DNA from: Prevotella sp.
GTDB taxonomy: Bacteria > Bacteroidota > Bacteroidia > Bacteroidales > Bacteroidaceae
DNA: 64,000 nt
NCBI GenBank assembly: GCA_017471465.1
Contig: JAFUTI010000005.1
Location: 1 to 64,000, forward strand
Direction: 5' to 3'
Shown: in pieces, positions 8,805 to 16,503 of the stretch
Layout: every line of letters begins with the position of its first letter
Position numbering within the stretch: the stretch's first letter is position 1
Notes under the pieces: generated by a model
What the model saw: only the letters and a program-made list of their open reading frames with translations
What the model was told of the DNA's origin: nothing
Database searches by the model: none
Made by a program: the position numbers and the translations under genes

Positions 8805-8812
8805 CAAAGGTA
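8805..8812 (-). promoter_or_regulatory. -7 box of the TonB receptor gene
   Basis: TACCTTTG on the minus strand, about 25 bases upstream of the start at 8779. Confidence 0.65.
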
Positions 8813-8921
8813 GTACAATTTGCTGTAACCTGCAATCCTCATTAATAAGGAATTTTTCTCTTTCGGGACTCTCGGCGGAACTGTTTTTCAGAAAACATTT
8901 GGTTTTTCGCGTACTTATTCG

Positions 8922-8929
8922 TACCTTTG
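8922..8929 (+). promoter_or_regulatory. -7 box of the LuxR-type regulator gene
   Basis: TACCTTTG ends 7 bases before the first ATG at 8937, so that ATG would give an almost leaderless message. Confidence 0.65.
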
Positions 8930-8957
8930 CACCCTGATGGAGAGTCAACCGCACCCG

Positions 8958-9545
8958 ATGCCCCACTTCTCGATAGCTATAGTCGAGCCCAACACGCTCA
9001 CGGCACTCGGCCTACAGCAGCTGCTCCTTGACATGATTCCGATGATCAAGGTGAGGCTGTTCCGTGATTTCTGTGAGCTGGAGTCGGCGGATGACGGACT
9101 GTTTGCCCATTATTTCGTGTCTTCCCGCATCTTCTTCGAACATGCCTCCTACTTCCATGCACCGTCACGCCGGGCCATAGTGCTCACAACTGGTGAGACG
9201 GCAGTGTCAGGCGTGCCCACGCTGAATGTCTGCCAAAGCGAGGCGATGCTGGCAAAGGCGCTGATGATGCTCCACCACCGTGGACACCAGCATAATCATA
9301 CTGCGGCGCACTGTCAAAAACGCGACAACGGGTCGCACCAGTTACTGACAACTCGTGAAGAAGAGGTTGCCATACTGTTGGCCAAGGGCAACATCAACAA
9401 GGAGATTGCCGACCGGCTGAACATCAGCATCACTACAGTGATAACCCACAGGAAGAACATCATGGAGAAGCTGCAAGCCCGTTCACTGGCTGACATCATT
9501 ATCTATGTCGTCATGAACGGGCTTGCAGATATCGGTGAACTCTAA
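8958..9545 (+). CDS. LuxR-type regulator with a degenerate receiver domain
   Basis: A DNA-binding transcription regulator of about 195 residues. The C-terminal LuxR helix-turn-helix is complete (LTTREEEVAILLAKGNINKE, then IADRLNISITTVITHRKNI). The N-terminal part has the outline of a response-regulator receiver (IAIVEPNTLTALGLQQLL), but the usual acidic pair is E-P and the region of the phospho-acceptor Asp reads HYFVSSRIFF, so phosphorylation looks impossible. I chose ATG 8958 (MPHFSIAIVEPN) because the promoter leaves almost no leader for ATG 8937, which would add seven residues. It is divergent from the TonB receptor gene and is inferred to control it. It may respond to a bound ligand or partner rather than to a kinase. 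Confidence 0.8.
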   Translation: MPHFSIAIVEPNTLTALGLQQLLLDMIPMIKVRLFRDFCELESADDGLFAHYFVSSRIFFEHASYFHAPSRRAIVLTTGETAVSGVPTLNVCQSEAMLAKALMMLHHRGHQHNHTAAHCQKRDNGSHQLLTTREEEVAILLAKGNINKEIADRLNISITTVITHRKNIMEKLQARSLADIIIYVVMNGLADIGEL

Positions 9546-9582
9546 ACGGAGTCTTTTCAGCGAAATAGCGTCTTACGTATCG

Positions 9583-10800
9583 CTATTCATGACGGATGGC
9601 CTCGATAGGATCCATGTTGGCGGCCTTCTGTGCAGGGATATAGCCGAAGAGGACGCCGATGAAGACGCAGACGAGGAACGACACGTAGACCGACCAGGCG
9701 GGGACGCTCGACGGCATGCCCATAGCCGGCAGCAGCATACTGACACCGCCGCCGACGAGGATGCCCAACAGTCCGCCCGTAACGGATATCAGCACCGACT
9801 CGATGAGGAACTGAAACGAGATGACGGGCCCCGTGGCGCCGACGGCCATGCGCAGGCCTATCTCCTTGGTACGCTCGGTGACGGAGACAAGCATGATGTT
9901 CATGATGCCGATGCCGGCGACGAGCAGCGAGAAGGCGGCAGCCACCACGAGTATGAGCGTCACGGTGTCCATCGTGCTCGACATCGTCTCCATCATCTCT
10001 GCCTGTGAGCGGATGGTGAAGTCATCGTCGGCCTCTTCCTTCAGCTTGTGGTTGTCGCGCAGAATCTGTGTCAGCTCCTCAATGGCGGCATCAGACAGTT
10101 CCTCGGTGACAGCCGAGCAGACGATGCTCGAGAACCACGTCTGGGCGGCAATGCGCTTCATCACCGTGGTGTAAGGGGCTATCATGACGTTGTCCTGGTC
10201 CATGCCCCACGAGTTGTAGCCCTTCGACTTCAGCACGCCGACGATGCGCATGGGGATGCTCTTGAAACGGATGGTCTTGCCGATGGGGTCGACACCGTCG
10301 CCGAACAGCTCGGTGACGATGGTCTTGCCGACAACGACCACCTTGGCAGCCTTCTTGATGTCTTCCTCAGTGAAGCACTCACCCTCCTCAACGTCCCACA
10401 GCTTGATGTCAAGATACTCTGGCGACTCACCGTAGAGCGACGTGTTAGTGTTGTTGTTGCCGTAGATGACCTGGCCTGAGGCTGTCACTTCAGGCGACAC
10501 CTTCGTCACAAATTTCTTCTCACGCATGATGCGTTCGTAGTCAGCCATCTTCAGCGTCTGCATGGCCGACGGGTCCTGACGCACGCCGCCTCGCATATCG
10601 GCACCGGGCCGGATGGTCAGCAGGTTGGTGCCCATCGTCGACAGCTCCTGACGGATGCTCTCCTTCGAGCCTTGTCCGATAGACATCATGATGATGACCG
10701 CTGCCACGCCGATGATGATGCCCAGCATAGAGAGGAACGAGCGCATCTTGTTGTTGGCGACAGCCCGGAGACTTACTTTAAACAAATTTAAAATATTCAT
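9583..10800 (-). CDS. MacB-like ABC transporter permease
   Basis: A 405-residue inner-membrane permease of the MacB/LolC type VII ABC superfamily. It has an N-terminal membrane helix (MRSFLSMLGIIIGVAAVIIMMSIG), a periplasmic MacB-type domain of about 220 residues, and three C-terminal helices (TLILVVAAAFSLLVAGIGIMN, the VTGGLLGILVGGG segment and VYVSFLVCVFIGVLFGYIPA). Sequences such as SVTERTKEIGLRMAVGAT and ANMDPIEAIRHE are characteristic. It is the last gene of a four-gene efflux operon (TolC, MacA, ATPase, permease). In E. coli MacB the ATPase and permease are one chain; here they are split. The substrate may be a peptide, macrolide or lipoprotein-like compound. A 139-base gap with a strong hairpin separates it from the ATPase gene. 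Confidence 0.93.
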   Translation of the reverse strand: MNILNLFKVSLRAVANNKMRSFLSMLGIIIGVAAVIIMMSIGQGSKESIRQELSTMGTNLLTIRPGADMRGGVRQDPSAMQTLKMADYERIMREKKFVTKVSPEVTASGQVIYGNNNTNTSLYGESPEYLDIKLWDVEEGECFTEEDIKKAAKVVVVGKTIVTELFGDGVDPIGKTIRFKSIPMRIVGVLKSKGYNSWGMDQDNVMIAPYTTVMKRIAAQTWFSSIVCSAVTEELSDAAIEELTQILRDNHKLKEEADDDFTIRSQAEMMETMSSTMDTVTLILVVAAAFSLLVAGIGIMNIMLVSVTERTKEIGLRMAVGATGPVISFQFLIESVLISVTGGLLGILVGGGVSMLLPAMGMPSSVPAWSVYVSFLVCVFIGVLFGYIPAQKAANMDPIEAIRHE

Positions 10801-10856
10801 TTTTAAATTTTTTTCAGTTTATAGTTTAAAGTTTATCGTTTATAGATGATTTGCTC

Positions 10857-10907
10857 TATAGTTGATTACTACCCCTCATAGAAGGGCTTACCCAGTAATC
10901 AACTATA
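10857..10907. repeat. inverted repeat between ATPase and permease genes
   Basis: Perfect 14-base arms TATAGTTGATTACT (10857-10870) and AGTAATCAACTATA (10894-10907) enclose 23 bases with a short CCCT/AGGG pairing. Around it are A/T-rich repeats with TAAACT units on the right and TTTATAG/TTTAAAG units on the left, so pairing extends imperfectly outward. There is no T-run directly after it, so it is more likely an mRNA processing or attenuation hairpin than a full terminator. Confidence 0.6.
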
Positions 10908-10939
10908 AACTCTAAACTATAAACTCTAAACTCCATAAA

Positions 10940-11692
10940 TCAATCGTCTTGCGGTATCGGCAGGGCGGCCAGAGCCTCGGCTGCCGACTTGATGTTCTGG
11001 TTGATGGTGTCCTCGCGTATCTTGCCGTCGCGCAGGTTGATGTTGCGGCTCGAGTATTCGGCAATCTCAGGGTTGTGGGTCACGAAGATGATGGTGTGGC
11101 CCTGCTTGTAAAGCTCCTGGAAGAGCACCAGCATCTCGAACGACGTACGGGTGTCGAGGTTGCCGGTGGCCTCGTCGGCCAGCAGCACGGCAGGGTCGTT
11201 GACCAGGGCCCGGGCGATGGCCACGCGCTGCATCTGTCCGCCCGACATCTGGTTCGACTTATGTTCAAGCCGGTCGCCAAGGCCAACGGCCTGTAGGGCT
11301 TTGACGGCAGCCTCGCGGCGTTGTTGGGCGTTGTACTTCGAGTTGTACATCAGCGGCAGTTCCACATTCTCCACGGCGGTGGTCTTCGCCAGCAGGTTGT
11401 AGTTCTGGAAGACGAAGCCTATCTTCTGGTTACGCAGGTGGGCGCGCTGTGTCTTCGACATCGAGCGTACGGAAATGCCGTCGAGGAAGTACTCGCCGCT
11501 GGTGGGCGTGTCGAGACAGCCCAGCTGGTTCAGCAGCGTCGACTTACCGGAACCGGAGGTGCCTTGAATGGTGACGAACTCGCCCTCATAGATTTTGAAC
11601 GAGACGCCACGCAACGCCTTCACCGTCTCACTTCCCACCTGGAAGTAGCGTTTCACGTTCTGCAGTTCGATAACAACTTTCCTTGTGTCCAT
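10940..11692 (-). CDS. MacB/LolD-like ABC transporter ATPase
   Basis: A 250-residue cytosolic ATPase that powers the neighbouring permease. Walker A is GTSGSGKST, the signature is NQMSGGQMQRVAIARAL, Walker B is AVLLADEATGNLD, and the switch His lies in IIFVTHNPEIA. The SGGQ-type signature and ATGNLD are typical of the MacB/LolD/FtsE class. Its start directly abuts the MacA stop codon (11692/11693), so translation is likely coupled. Unlike E. coli MacB it is not fused to the permease. Assignment to a tripartite efflux pump rests on the adjacent adaptor and TolC genes. Confidence 0.95.
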   Translation of the reverse strand: MDTRKVVIELQNVKRYFQVGSETVKALRGVSFKIYEGEFVTIQGTSGSGKSTLLNQLGCLDTPTSGEYFLDGISVRSMSKTQRAHLRNQKIGFVFQNYNLLAKTTAVENVELPLMYNSKYNAQQRREAAVKALQAVGLGDRLEHKSNQMSGGQMQRVAIARALVNDPAVLLADEATGNLDTRTSFEMLVLFQELYKQGHTIIFVTHNPEIAEYSSRNINLRDGKIREDTINQNIKSAAEALAALPIPQDD

Positions 11693-12883
11693 TTACTTCT
11701 TCTGCTGGTTTCCGTTCTTGTTGTTATTGCCTTTGGGCCTCGGCATGAAGGGGTTCTGGGCCTGCTGCTCCTGCGCCTCTTCGCCACCGCTGATATTGAA
11801 GTCTACCAACACCTCGGTGCCGGCGCTGATGCCGCTGACGATTTCGGTCAGCATGCCGTTAGAGGTGCCTGTCTCTACCTTATGTGCCTTGAACGTATTA
11901 CCCTCGCGCGTCCACAGTTTCGTGGGAGCCTCCACGTCCTCGATGGTCTGACCCTTCTCCAGGAATGCCTCGTTGGGCATGAAGCGCAGGGCTTTGGCAG
12001 GGACGGTGAGCACGCCGTTCTTCTCCAGCGTGAAGATGGTGACGTTGGCCGTCAGGCCGGGCTTCAGTTTCAGGTCGTTGTTGGGGGCTGAGATCACCAC
12101 CTCGTAGGTGACGACATTGCTCTCCGTCGTGGCCTGCTGGCGCACCTGTGTCACACGTCCCTCAAACCTGTCGTCGGGGAAGGCATCGACGGTGAACGTC
12201 ACGCGCTGCCCTTCCTTCACGCCACCGATGTCGGCCTCGTCGATGTCGGCAATGACGCGCATGTCGGTCAGGTCCTGTGCTATCGTAAACAGCTCTGGCG
12301 TGTTAAACGAGGCAGCCACAGTCTGGCCTTCCTCCACAGCCTTCGACAGTACGACGCCGTCGATGGGGCTGGTGATGGTGGCATAGCCCAGGTTCGTCTG
12401 CGCACGCTGCACGCTCTCACGGGCCGAAGCTACCTGCTCCTTGGCCTGGTTATACTGTAGCAGGGCGTTCTCATATTCATCGGCCGACACCAGACCCTTG
12501 TCGTAGAGCGTCTTATACCTATTATAATTACTCTGCTGATAGTTCAGCGAACTCTGTGCCGACGAAAGGTTGGCCTTCTGGGCGTTCAGCTCGCTGATAA
12601 GGTTGGTCTTGTCGAGCTCGGCAATGACCTGCCCCTTCTTCACCACCGAGTTGTAGTCGACATAGAGTCGTGAGACGATGCCGCTGACCTGCGTACCGAC
12701 GGTGACCGACGTCACCGGCTCGATGGTGCCCGTAGCCGTGATGGTGGTCTGGATATTACCTTGTTCCACCTTGGCCGTTTCAAACGTTGTCTTTTCCTCT
12801 TTCTTGCCGCCCGACAGCAGGAGGTAAGCAATGACTGCCACAGCAACAACGCCAACGGCAATCCACAGTTTCTTGTTCTTCAT
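11693..12883 (-). CDS. MacA-like periplasmic adaptor (membrane fusion protein)
   Basis: A periplasmic adaptor of about 396 residues that links the MacB-type transporter to the TolC-type channel. It has an N-terminal membrane anchor (LWIAVGVVAVAVIAYLLLSG), a biotinyl-lipoyl-like half domain (GTIEPVTSVTVGTQVSGIV), a long helical hairpin rich in Gln and Ala (about residues 95-170), the second lipoyl half (ATITSPIDGVVLSKAV), a beta-barrel domain and a membrane-proximal domain. The Gln-rich C-terminus (GGEEAQEQQAQ, NNNKNGNQQKK) is probably flexible. ATG 12883 is preferred because an AAGAAGAG stretch precedes it and the anchor follows directly. ATG 12907 would overlap the TolC stop as ATGA and cannot be excluded. 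Confidence 0.92.
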   Translation of the reverse strand: MKNKKLWIAVGVVAVAVIAYLLLSGGKKEEKTTFETAKVEQGNIQTTITATGTIEPVTSVTVGTQVSGIVSRLYVDYNSVVKKGQVIAELDKTNLISELNAQKANLSSAQSSLNYQQSNYNRYKTLYDKGLVSADEYENALLQYNQAKEQVASARESVQRAQTNLGYATITSPIDGVVLSKAVEEGQTVAASFNTPELFTIAQDLTDMRVIADIDEADIGGVKEGQRVTFTVDAFPDDRFEGRVTQVRQQATTESNVVTYEVVISAPNNDLKLKPGLTANVTIFTLEKNGVLTVPAKALRFMPNEAFLEKGQTIEDVEAPTKLWTREGNTFKAHKVETGTSNGMLTEIVSGISAGTEVLVDFNISGGEEAQEQQAQNPFMPRPKGNNNKNGNQQKK

Positions 12884-12903
12884 ATCTCTTCTTTGTTCAT
12901 TAT

Positions 12904-14247
12904 TCATTTTTCGTTATCCCCCAGACCGCCATAGAACCTGAGCATCTGCAAGTTCAGGATCGTCATGTACTTCGACTGCAGACAGTTTTGCTCAGCCTGC
13001 AGCAGACGGTCCTTGCCCGTCATCAGCTCCACGATGTTGGTCAGGCCCACGTTGAACTTCTCCTGCAGCAGGTCGTAGCTCTGCTGTTCGCTGTCGACGG
13101 TGGACTGTGCGGCGCGGAACTTCTGCTGGTTAGTCGTGGCGTCGAGCCAGTAGTTCTCTATCGTCTGGAACAGCTTCTTTTGCTCGTCCTGCAGGGCCAG
13201 CAGGCTGGCCTCATGCTGTATCTTAGCCTTGTTGACGTTCGTTTTCGTCTGACGCTGGTCAAAGATAGGGATACTCACCGAGACGCCAGCCGAGGCGTCG
13301 AAATTCTGCTTCATCTGGCTGCCCCACCCGTTGTTCGACAACGAGTTGCTGCTGGTGCCCACGCCGGCCGTCATGTTCACCGACGGCATTCGTCCGGCCT
13401 TGGCAATCGAGATGCTCACGTCGCTACTCTTCACGGCCAGCTCGGCACTCTGTATCTCAGGCCGCGCAGCCAGCGCCTGTTCGTAGACACCCATCAGCGA
13501 CGGCACCTCGGCCAGTGCCTGCTCGTCAGTAGTGGCGGGGACGGCGATATCGAACGCCTCGTCGCCGGTAATCTCCAGCAGCTGCTTCAGCTGCAGCTTG
13601 TAGCTGCTCACCTGTGACTGAGCCGCCACGATATTGTACTCGTCGGCAGCGCACTGGGCCGACAGCTGAGCCAGATCGGCCTTCGACATCTTGCCCACCC
13701 CGACCAGCTCGCGGCCGCGCTCCTCGTTCTTGCTGCTGGTCTTAAGCGCCTCCTCATCCACTCTGACGGCCTCCGTCAGGTAGAGTATCTGCACATAGAG
13801 TTGGGCTATCTGCTCCTGTATAGAGTTGGCCGTCGTCTGGGCGTCCAGTTCCGCCTGCTCCGCTGTCAGCCGGTTGAGCTTCACCTGGTTCAGGTTGCGG
13901 TTACCGTTCCACACCGTCCACTGGGCGTTCACGCCGTAGGAGCCGTTGTAGTAGAACTTGTCAACCTTGGCATTCACCGTACCGTTGGTGACCGTCGTCA
14001 CACCGGCATCCTGCCACGGGCGGTAACCGACGCTCTGGTTGGTCGACGCGCTGAGCGACGGCAGCAGGGCCGCCTTCGACTGTTTCACGTCTTCCTGGGC
14101 CGACTGCTGCTTCAGTCGCGACTGCTGCAGCGTGATATTGTTCTGCAGGGCATAGTCGATACACTCCTGCAGCGTCCATTGTTTCGTCTGCGCCGACAGC
14201 GATGTAAACAGCAGGGCGGTAGCAGACATCAAAAGAATTCTTTTCAT
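12904..14247 (-). CDS. TolC family outer-membrane efflux channel
   Basis: A 447-residue outer-membrane channel, the first gene of the efflux operon. It has a signal peptide (MKRILLMSATALLFTSLSAQ) and the two OEP repeats of the family, each starting with a long helix: WTLQECIDYALQNNITLQQS near the N-terminus and the region after LAEVPSLMGVYEQALAARPE. GLTNIVELMTGKDRLLQAEQN is the usual C-terminal helix. It exports the substrate taken up by the MacA-MacB complex. Transcription probably starts at the -7 box at 14269-14276, giving a very short leader. The stop codon overlaps or nearly touches the adaptor gene. Confidence 0.95.
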   Translation of the reverse strand: MKRILLMSATALLFTSLSAQTKQWTLQECIDYALQNNITLQQSRLKQQSAQEDVKQSKAALLPSLSASTNQSVGYRPWQDAGVTTVTNGTVNAKVDKFYYNGSYGVNAQWTVWNGNRNLNQVKLNRLTAEQAELDAQTTANSIQEQIAQLYVQILYLTEAVRVDEEALKTSSKNEERGRELVGVGKMSKADLAQLSAQCAADEYNIVAAQSQVSSYKLQLKQLLEITGDEAFDIAVPATTDEQALAEVPSLMGVYEQALAARPEIQSAELAVKSSDVSISIAKAGRMPSVNMTAGVGTSSNSLSNNGWGSQMKQNFDASAGVSVSIPIFDQRQTKTNVNKAKIQHEASLLALQDEQKKLFQTIENYWLDATTNQQKFRAAQSTVDSEQQSYDLLQEKFNVGLTNIVELMTGKDRLLQAEQNCLQSKYMTILNLQMLRFYGGLGDNEK

Positions 14248-14268
14248 CGCTTTTTAGGTTTTGCTATG

Positions 14269-14276
14269 CAAAAGTA
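14269..14276 (-). promoter_or_regulatory. -7 box of the efflux operon
   Basis: TACTTTTG on the minus strand, about 20 bases upstream of the tolC-like start codon. Confidence 0.6.
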
Positions 14277-14309
14277 ATAATAATTCGCCACATCAAAGAA
14301 ACAAATAAC

Positions 14310-14345
14310 AAAAAAAAGTGCCAATTAAGACAACTTAACTGGCAC
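14310..14345 (-). terminator. intrinsic terminator (minus strand)
   Basis: Arms 14334-14345 and 14318-14329 (12 bases, one mismatch, 4-base loop) are followed on the minus strand by eight T residues (14317-14310). It lies upstream of the efflux promoter and would end minus-strand transcription coming from the aquaporin gene about 400 bases away. Confidence 0.75.
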
Positions 14346-14368
14346 CGGATGGTCATTCGGAAACTGTT

Positions 14369-14399
14369 TTCACACAAAGGGTCAGACCCTTTGTGTGAA
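14369..14399. repeat. perfect palindrome with a one-base centre
   Basis: TTCACACAAAGGGTC (14369-14383) and GACCCTTTGTGTGAA (14385-14399) are exact inverted copies around A14384. No T-tract follows directly. It could be a protein-binding site, a mobile palindromic unit or a cruciform. Confidence 0.7.
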
Positions 14400-14485
14400 T
14401 TGTTAAAAAACTAACCAACAATTTCAAACTTTTTACCTGCACGTCTTCACTTCTTACATAATATATTGATTTTCAATAGCTTACA

Positions 14486-14682
14486 GCGTGACGACAAATG
14501 TAGGGCGTGTCGACACGGTTAGTGCCAGATGTCTGTCAACGACAGAGGGCGTGGGAGAAAAAATATAGGCGTGAGAGAAAAAATTATAAGCGGGGTAGAA
14601 AAATTTCGCGCCGCGAGAGAAATTATTCGCGGCGCGAGAGTGCAAGAGCAGGCGTGTCGACACGCCTTTTTTGTCGTCACGC
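14486..14682. mobile_element. MITE-like element with terminal inverted repeats
   Basis: About 197 bases bounded by imperfect inverted repeats of about 30 bases: the left end starts GCGTGACGACAAA and contains GGCGTGTCGACACG, and the right end carries the reverse of both (14651-14682). Between them, units of GGCGTG(g/a)GAGAAAAAAT type recur about three times near 14548-14600, and a GC-rich hairpin has 11-base arms TCGCGCCGCGA (14606-14616) and TCGCGGCGCGA (14627-14637). No open frame looks real. It occupies the gap between the aquaporin stop and the terminator at 14310. I see no clear target-site duplication. Confidence 0.5.
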
Positions 14683-14740
14683 CGCAACTAACTCTGTATC
14701 AGCGCGTTAGAACAGAAGTGACGATAAAACGACAAAAAAT

Positions 14741-15418
14741 TTACTTCTCAGCAGGCTCAATCATCTTCCAGATGCCTGCAGCAAGGGCGGCGCCCACGAA
14801 GGGACCGACGATGAAGATCCAGAGATTGGCCAGGGCCGTACCACCTTGGAACACGGCGGGAGCAATGGAGCGGGCGGGGTTGACCGAGGTACCTGTATAG
14901 CGGATGCACACCAGATGGACGAGCACCAGCGAGAGGCCGATGGCCAGACCGGCAAAGTTGTTGGTAGCGCCGTTGGTCTTGGCCGTAGCACCCAGCACAA
15001 CGAGGACGAAGACGCAGGTGAAGATAATCTCGGCCAGCAAGCCGCCCAGCATCGAGACGTTGGCCTGCAGGTCGTTGGCACCGGTGCCCTCCAGACCGGG
15101 GACGTTCTCAGTGAGGACATAGAGCAACAGACTGCCGATGAAGGCTCCAATGACCTGGAACAACATATACATGCCGCAGTCCTTGGCGTTCATGCGGCCG
15201 CTGAGGAAACAGCCCAGTGTGATGGCCGGGTTGATGTGGCAACCGGAGATGCCGCCGATAGTGTAGGCCATAGCGACGACGGCCAGGCCGAAGGCCAGGG
15301 CCGTGCCGACGACAGCGGGGATATTGTTAACAGGGTCACAACCCAGACTGACGGCAACGCCGCAGCCCATCAGTACGAGCACCATCGTGCCCACCATTTC
15401 TGCCAAATACTTTTTCAT
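14741..15418 (-). CDS. aquaporin Z-like water channel (MIP family)
   Basis: A 225-residue inner-membrane channel of the MIP family with six transmembrane helices and two half-helices. Both NPA motifs are intact: GCHINPAITLGCF and TGTSVNPARSIAPAVF. The Arg after the second NPA, the His in LVHLVCIRYTG and the Phe in ALAFGLAV match AqpZ selectivity-filter positions, which favours water over glycerol. The start MKKYLAEMVGT at 15418 (or the adjacent Met codon at 15421) begins just before the first helix; a much longer frame upstream is ruled out by the promoter and leader terminator. The gene is monocistronic. Its leader holds a terminator hairpin, suggesting control of read-through. Confidence 0.93.
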   Translation of the reverse strand: MKKYLAEMVGTMVLVLMGCGVAVSLGCDPVNNIPAVVGTALAFGLAVVAMAYTIGGISGCHINPAITLGCFLSGRMNAKDCGMYMLFQVIGAFIGSLLLYVLTENVPGLEGTGANDLQANVSMLGGLLAEIIFTCVFVLVVLGATAKTNGATNNFAGLAIGLSLVLVHLVCIRYTGTSVNPARSIAPAVFQGGTALANLWIFIVGPFVGAALAAGIWKMIEPAEK

Positions 15419-15501
15419 CATGATAATCTTTAAATGGTTAAACTTGTTTCTGGTGGCAAAATTAATAAAAAAAACGATACACACCAAATAAAATCGGGCA
15501 T

Positions 15502-15525
15502 AAAAAAGGGGCTTCGCTAAGCCCC
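15502..15525 (-). terminator. terminator in the aquaporin leader (attenuator candidate)
   Basis: On the minus strand GGGGCTT, AGCG, AAGCCCC are followed by six T residues. It lies between the -7 box (15569-15576) and the aquaporin start, so transcription from that promoter must pass it. The RNA before it contains ATAGTATTAGATTTAAGG, a stretch I associate with Bacteroidales leader RNAs without being able to verify it. Confidence 0.7.
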
Positions 15526-15568
15526 AACCTTTGTTAACCTTAAATCTAATACTATGAAAAACACGGTG

Positions 15569-15576
15569 CAAAGGTA
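15569..15576 (-). promoter_or_regulatory. -7 box of the aquaporin transcript
   Basis: TACCTTTG on the minus strand followed by CACC. The resulting leader is about 140 bases, unusually long for this window. Confidence 0.6.
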
Positions 15577-15664
15577 ACACATCTTTTATAAATATGCAAC
15601 TTTTCCAACCGTGTTTTTGGTGTAATCCATACGTTTTATTGATTTGCGTCAATCGTGAAGCAGG

Positions 15665-16405
15665 CTAAAGCTCAGATATTTTTCCCACACCGTCGCGACG
15701 GAACTGCTTCTGACGGGGAGAGCCGCCGTAGCTCAGCGAGCCGACGCCGCTCACCTCACCGTCGATACGCTCGGAGGCGTAGCACGAGACACCGCCGACG
15801 CCGCTGACGTCGGCCTTCACCACACGCCCCTTCAGGGCCGCGGCCTTGATGCTGCCCACACCGCTACAGTCGAGCACGACGCGGTCGGCACTGCCCGCCA
15901 GTTCGATGCTGCCAACGCCGCTGCAGTCGGCCTCCAGATCACCGACCGCCAAGCCCGACAGGTAGAGCGAGCCCACGCCCGAGTTGTCGATCTCGAGGCG
16001 CTCAGCCCTCAGACGGTCTATCTCGACGCTGGCCACGCCGCTGTTCTCAAGACTGCGCAGGCTGGGGGCATAGATGGTGATGTCGACGTTTGCCGGCTCG
16101 ATGTTAACATTGTCACGGGTGAACGCCACTTCGAGCTCGCCGCCATCGACCTCGAAGCGGAACAGGTCGACGTAGTTGTCGGGGCAGCTGAGCACGACGC
16201 GGAAGACAGCCGTGTCGGTCTGTATGAACTTCACGTTGGCCACGACGTCGACGTCAATCTTGTCGAACGGCTTCATCACCGACTCACGCTTCACGATTTG
16301 CTGGCTAGGCTCCAGCTTCTTGCCATCGCCAAAGTTAACACTGCTCAGTCTGCACGATGCAAGCAAGAGCGAACAAAGGGCTGTCAATAACAGGGATTGT
16401 TTCAT
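15665..16405 (-). CDS. GIN-domain (DUF2807) lipoprotein with SGVGS repeats
   Basis: A 246-residue exported protein with a lipoprotein signal (LLLASC, Cys about 18), so it is probably membrane-anchored. The body is a head GIN domain (DUF2807), a right-handed beta-helix-like fold built from short repeats. At least six copies of (N/C/V)SG(V)(G/A)S(hydrophobic) are spaced about 18-22 residues apart, e.g. NSGVGSLYL, CSGVGSIEL and VSGVGSLSY, and the chain ends DGVGKISEL. The family is widespread in Bacteroidetes envelopes and its molecular role is unknown; some members are thought to be adhesin-like. It is divergent from the YqiA-like gene, with no clear promoter box seen for it. Confidence 0.85.
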   Translation of the reverse strand: MKQSLLLTALCSLLLASCRLSSVNFGDGKKLEPSQQIVKRESVMKPFDKIDVDVVANVKFIQTDTAVFRVVLSCPDNYVDLFRFEVDGGELEVAFTRDNVNIEPANVDITIYAPSLRSLENSGVASVEIDRLRAERLEIDNSGVGSLYLSGLAVGDLEADCSGVGSIELAGSADRVVLDCSGVGSIKAAALKGRVVKADVSGVGGVSCYASERIDGEVSGVGSLSYGGSPRQKQFRRDGVGKISEL

Positions 16406-16488
16406 ATTTCGCTGATTTTATTGGTTTGTTTCTGAACGTTTGACGCAGGAAAACAGGAGAAAGTTGCACACGATTGAAAAAAAATTCG

Positions 16489-16496
16489 TACTTTTG
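16489..16496 (+). promoter_or_regulatory. -7 box of the YqiA-like gene
   Basis: TACTTTTG ends 7 bases before ATG 16504, so the message would have no leader or only a few bases. An in-frame ATG at 16474 lies upstream of the box and is excluded. Confidence 0.6.
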
Positions 16497-16503
16497 CAAG
16501 CGT

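Noticed and set aside
14507..14900. Arg-rich frames across the 14.5-14.7 kb repeat region
   Set aside because: They arise from the repeated GAGAAAAAAT units of a non-coding palindromic element and from the antisense of the aquaporin gene.
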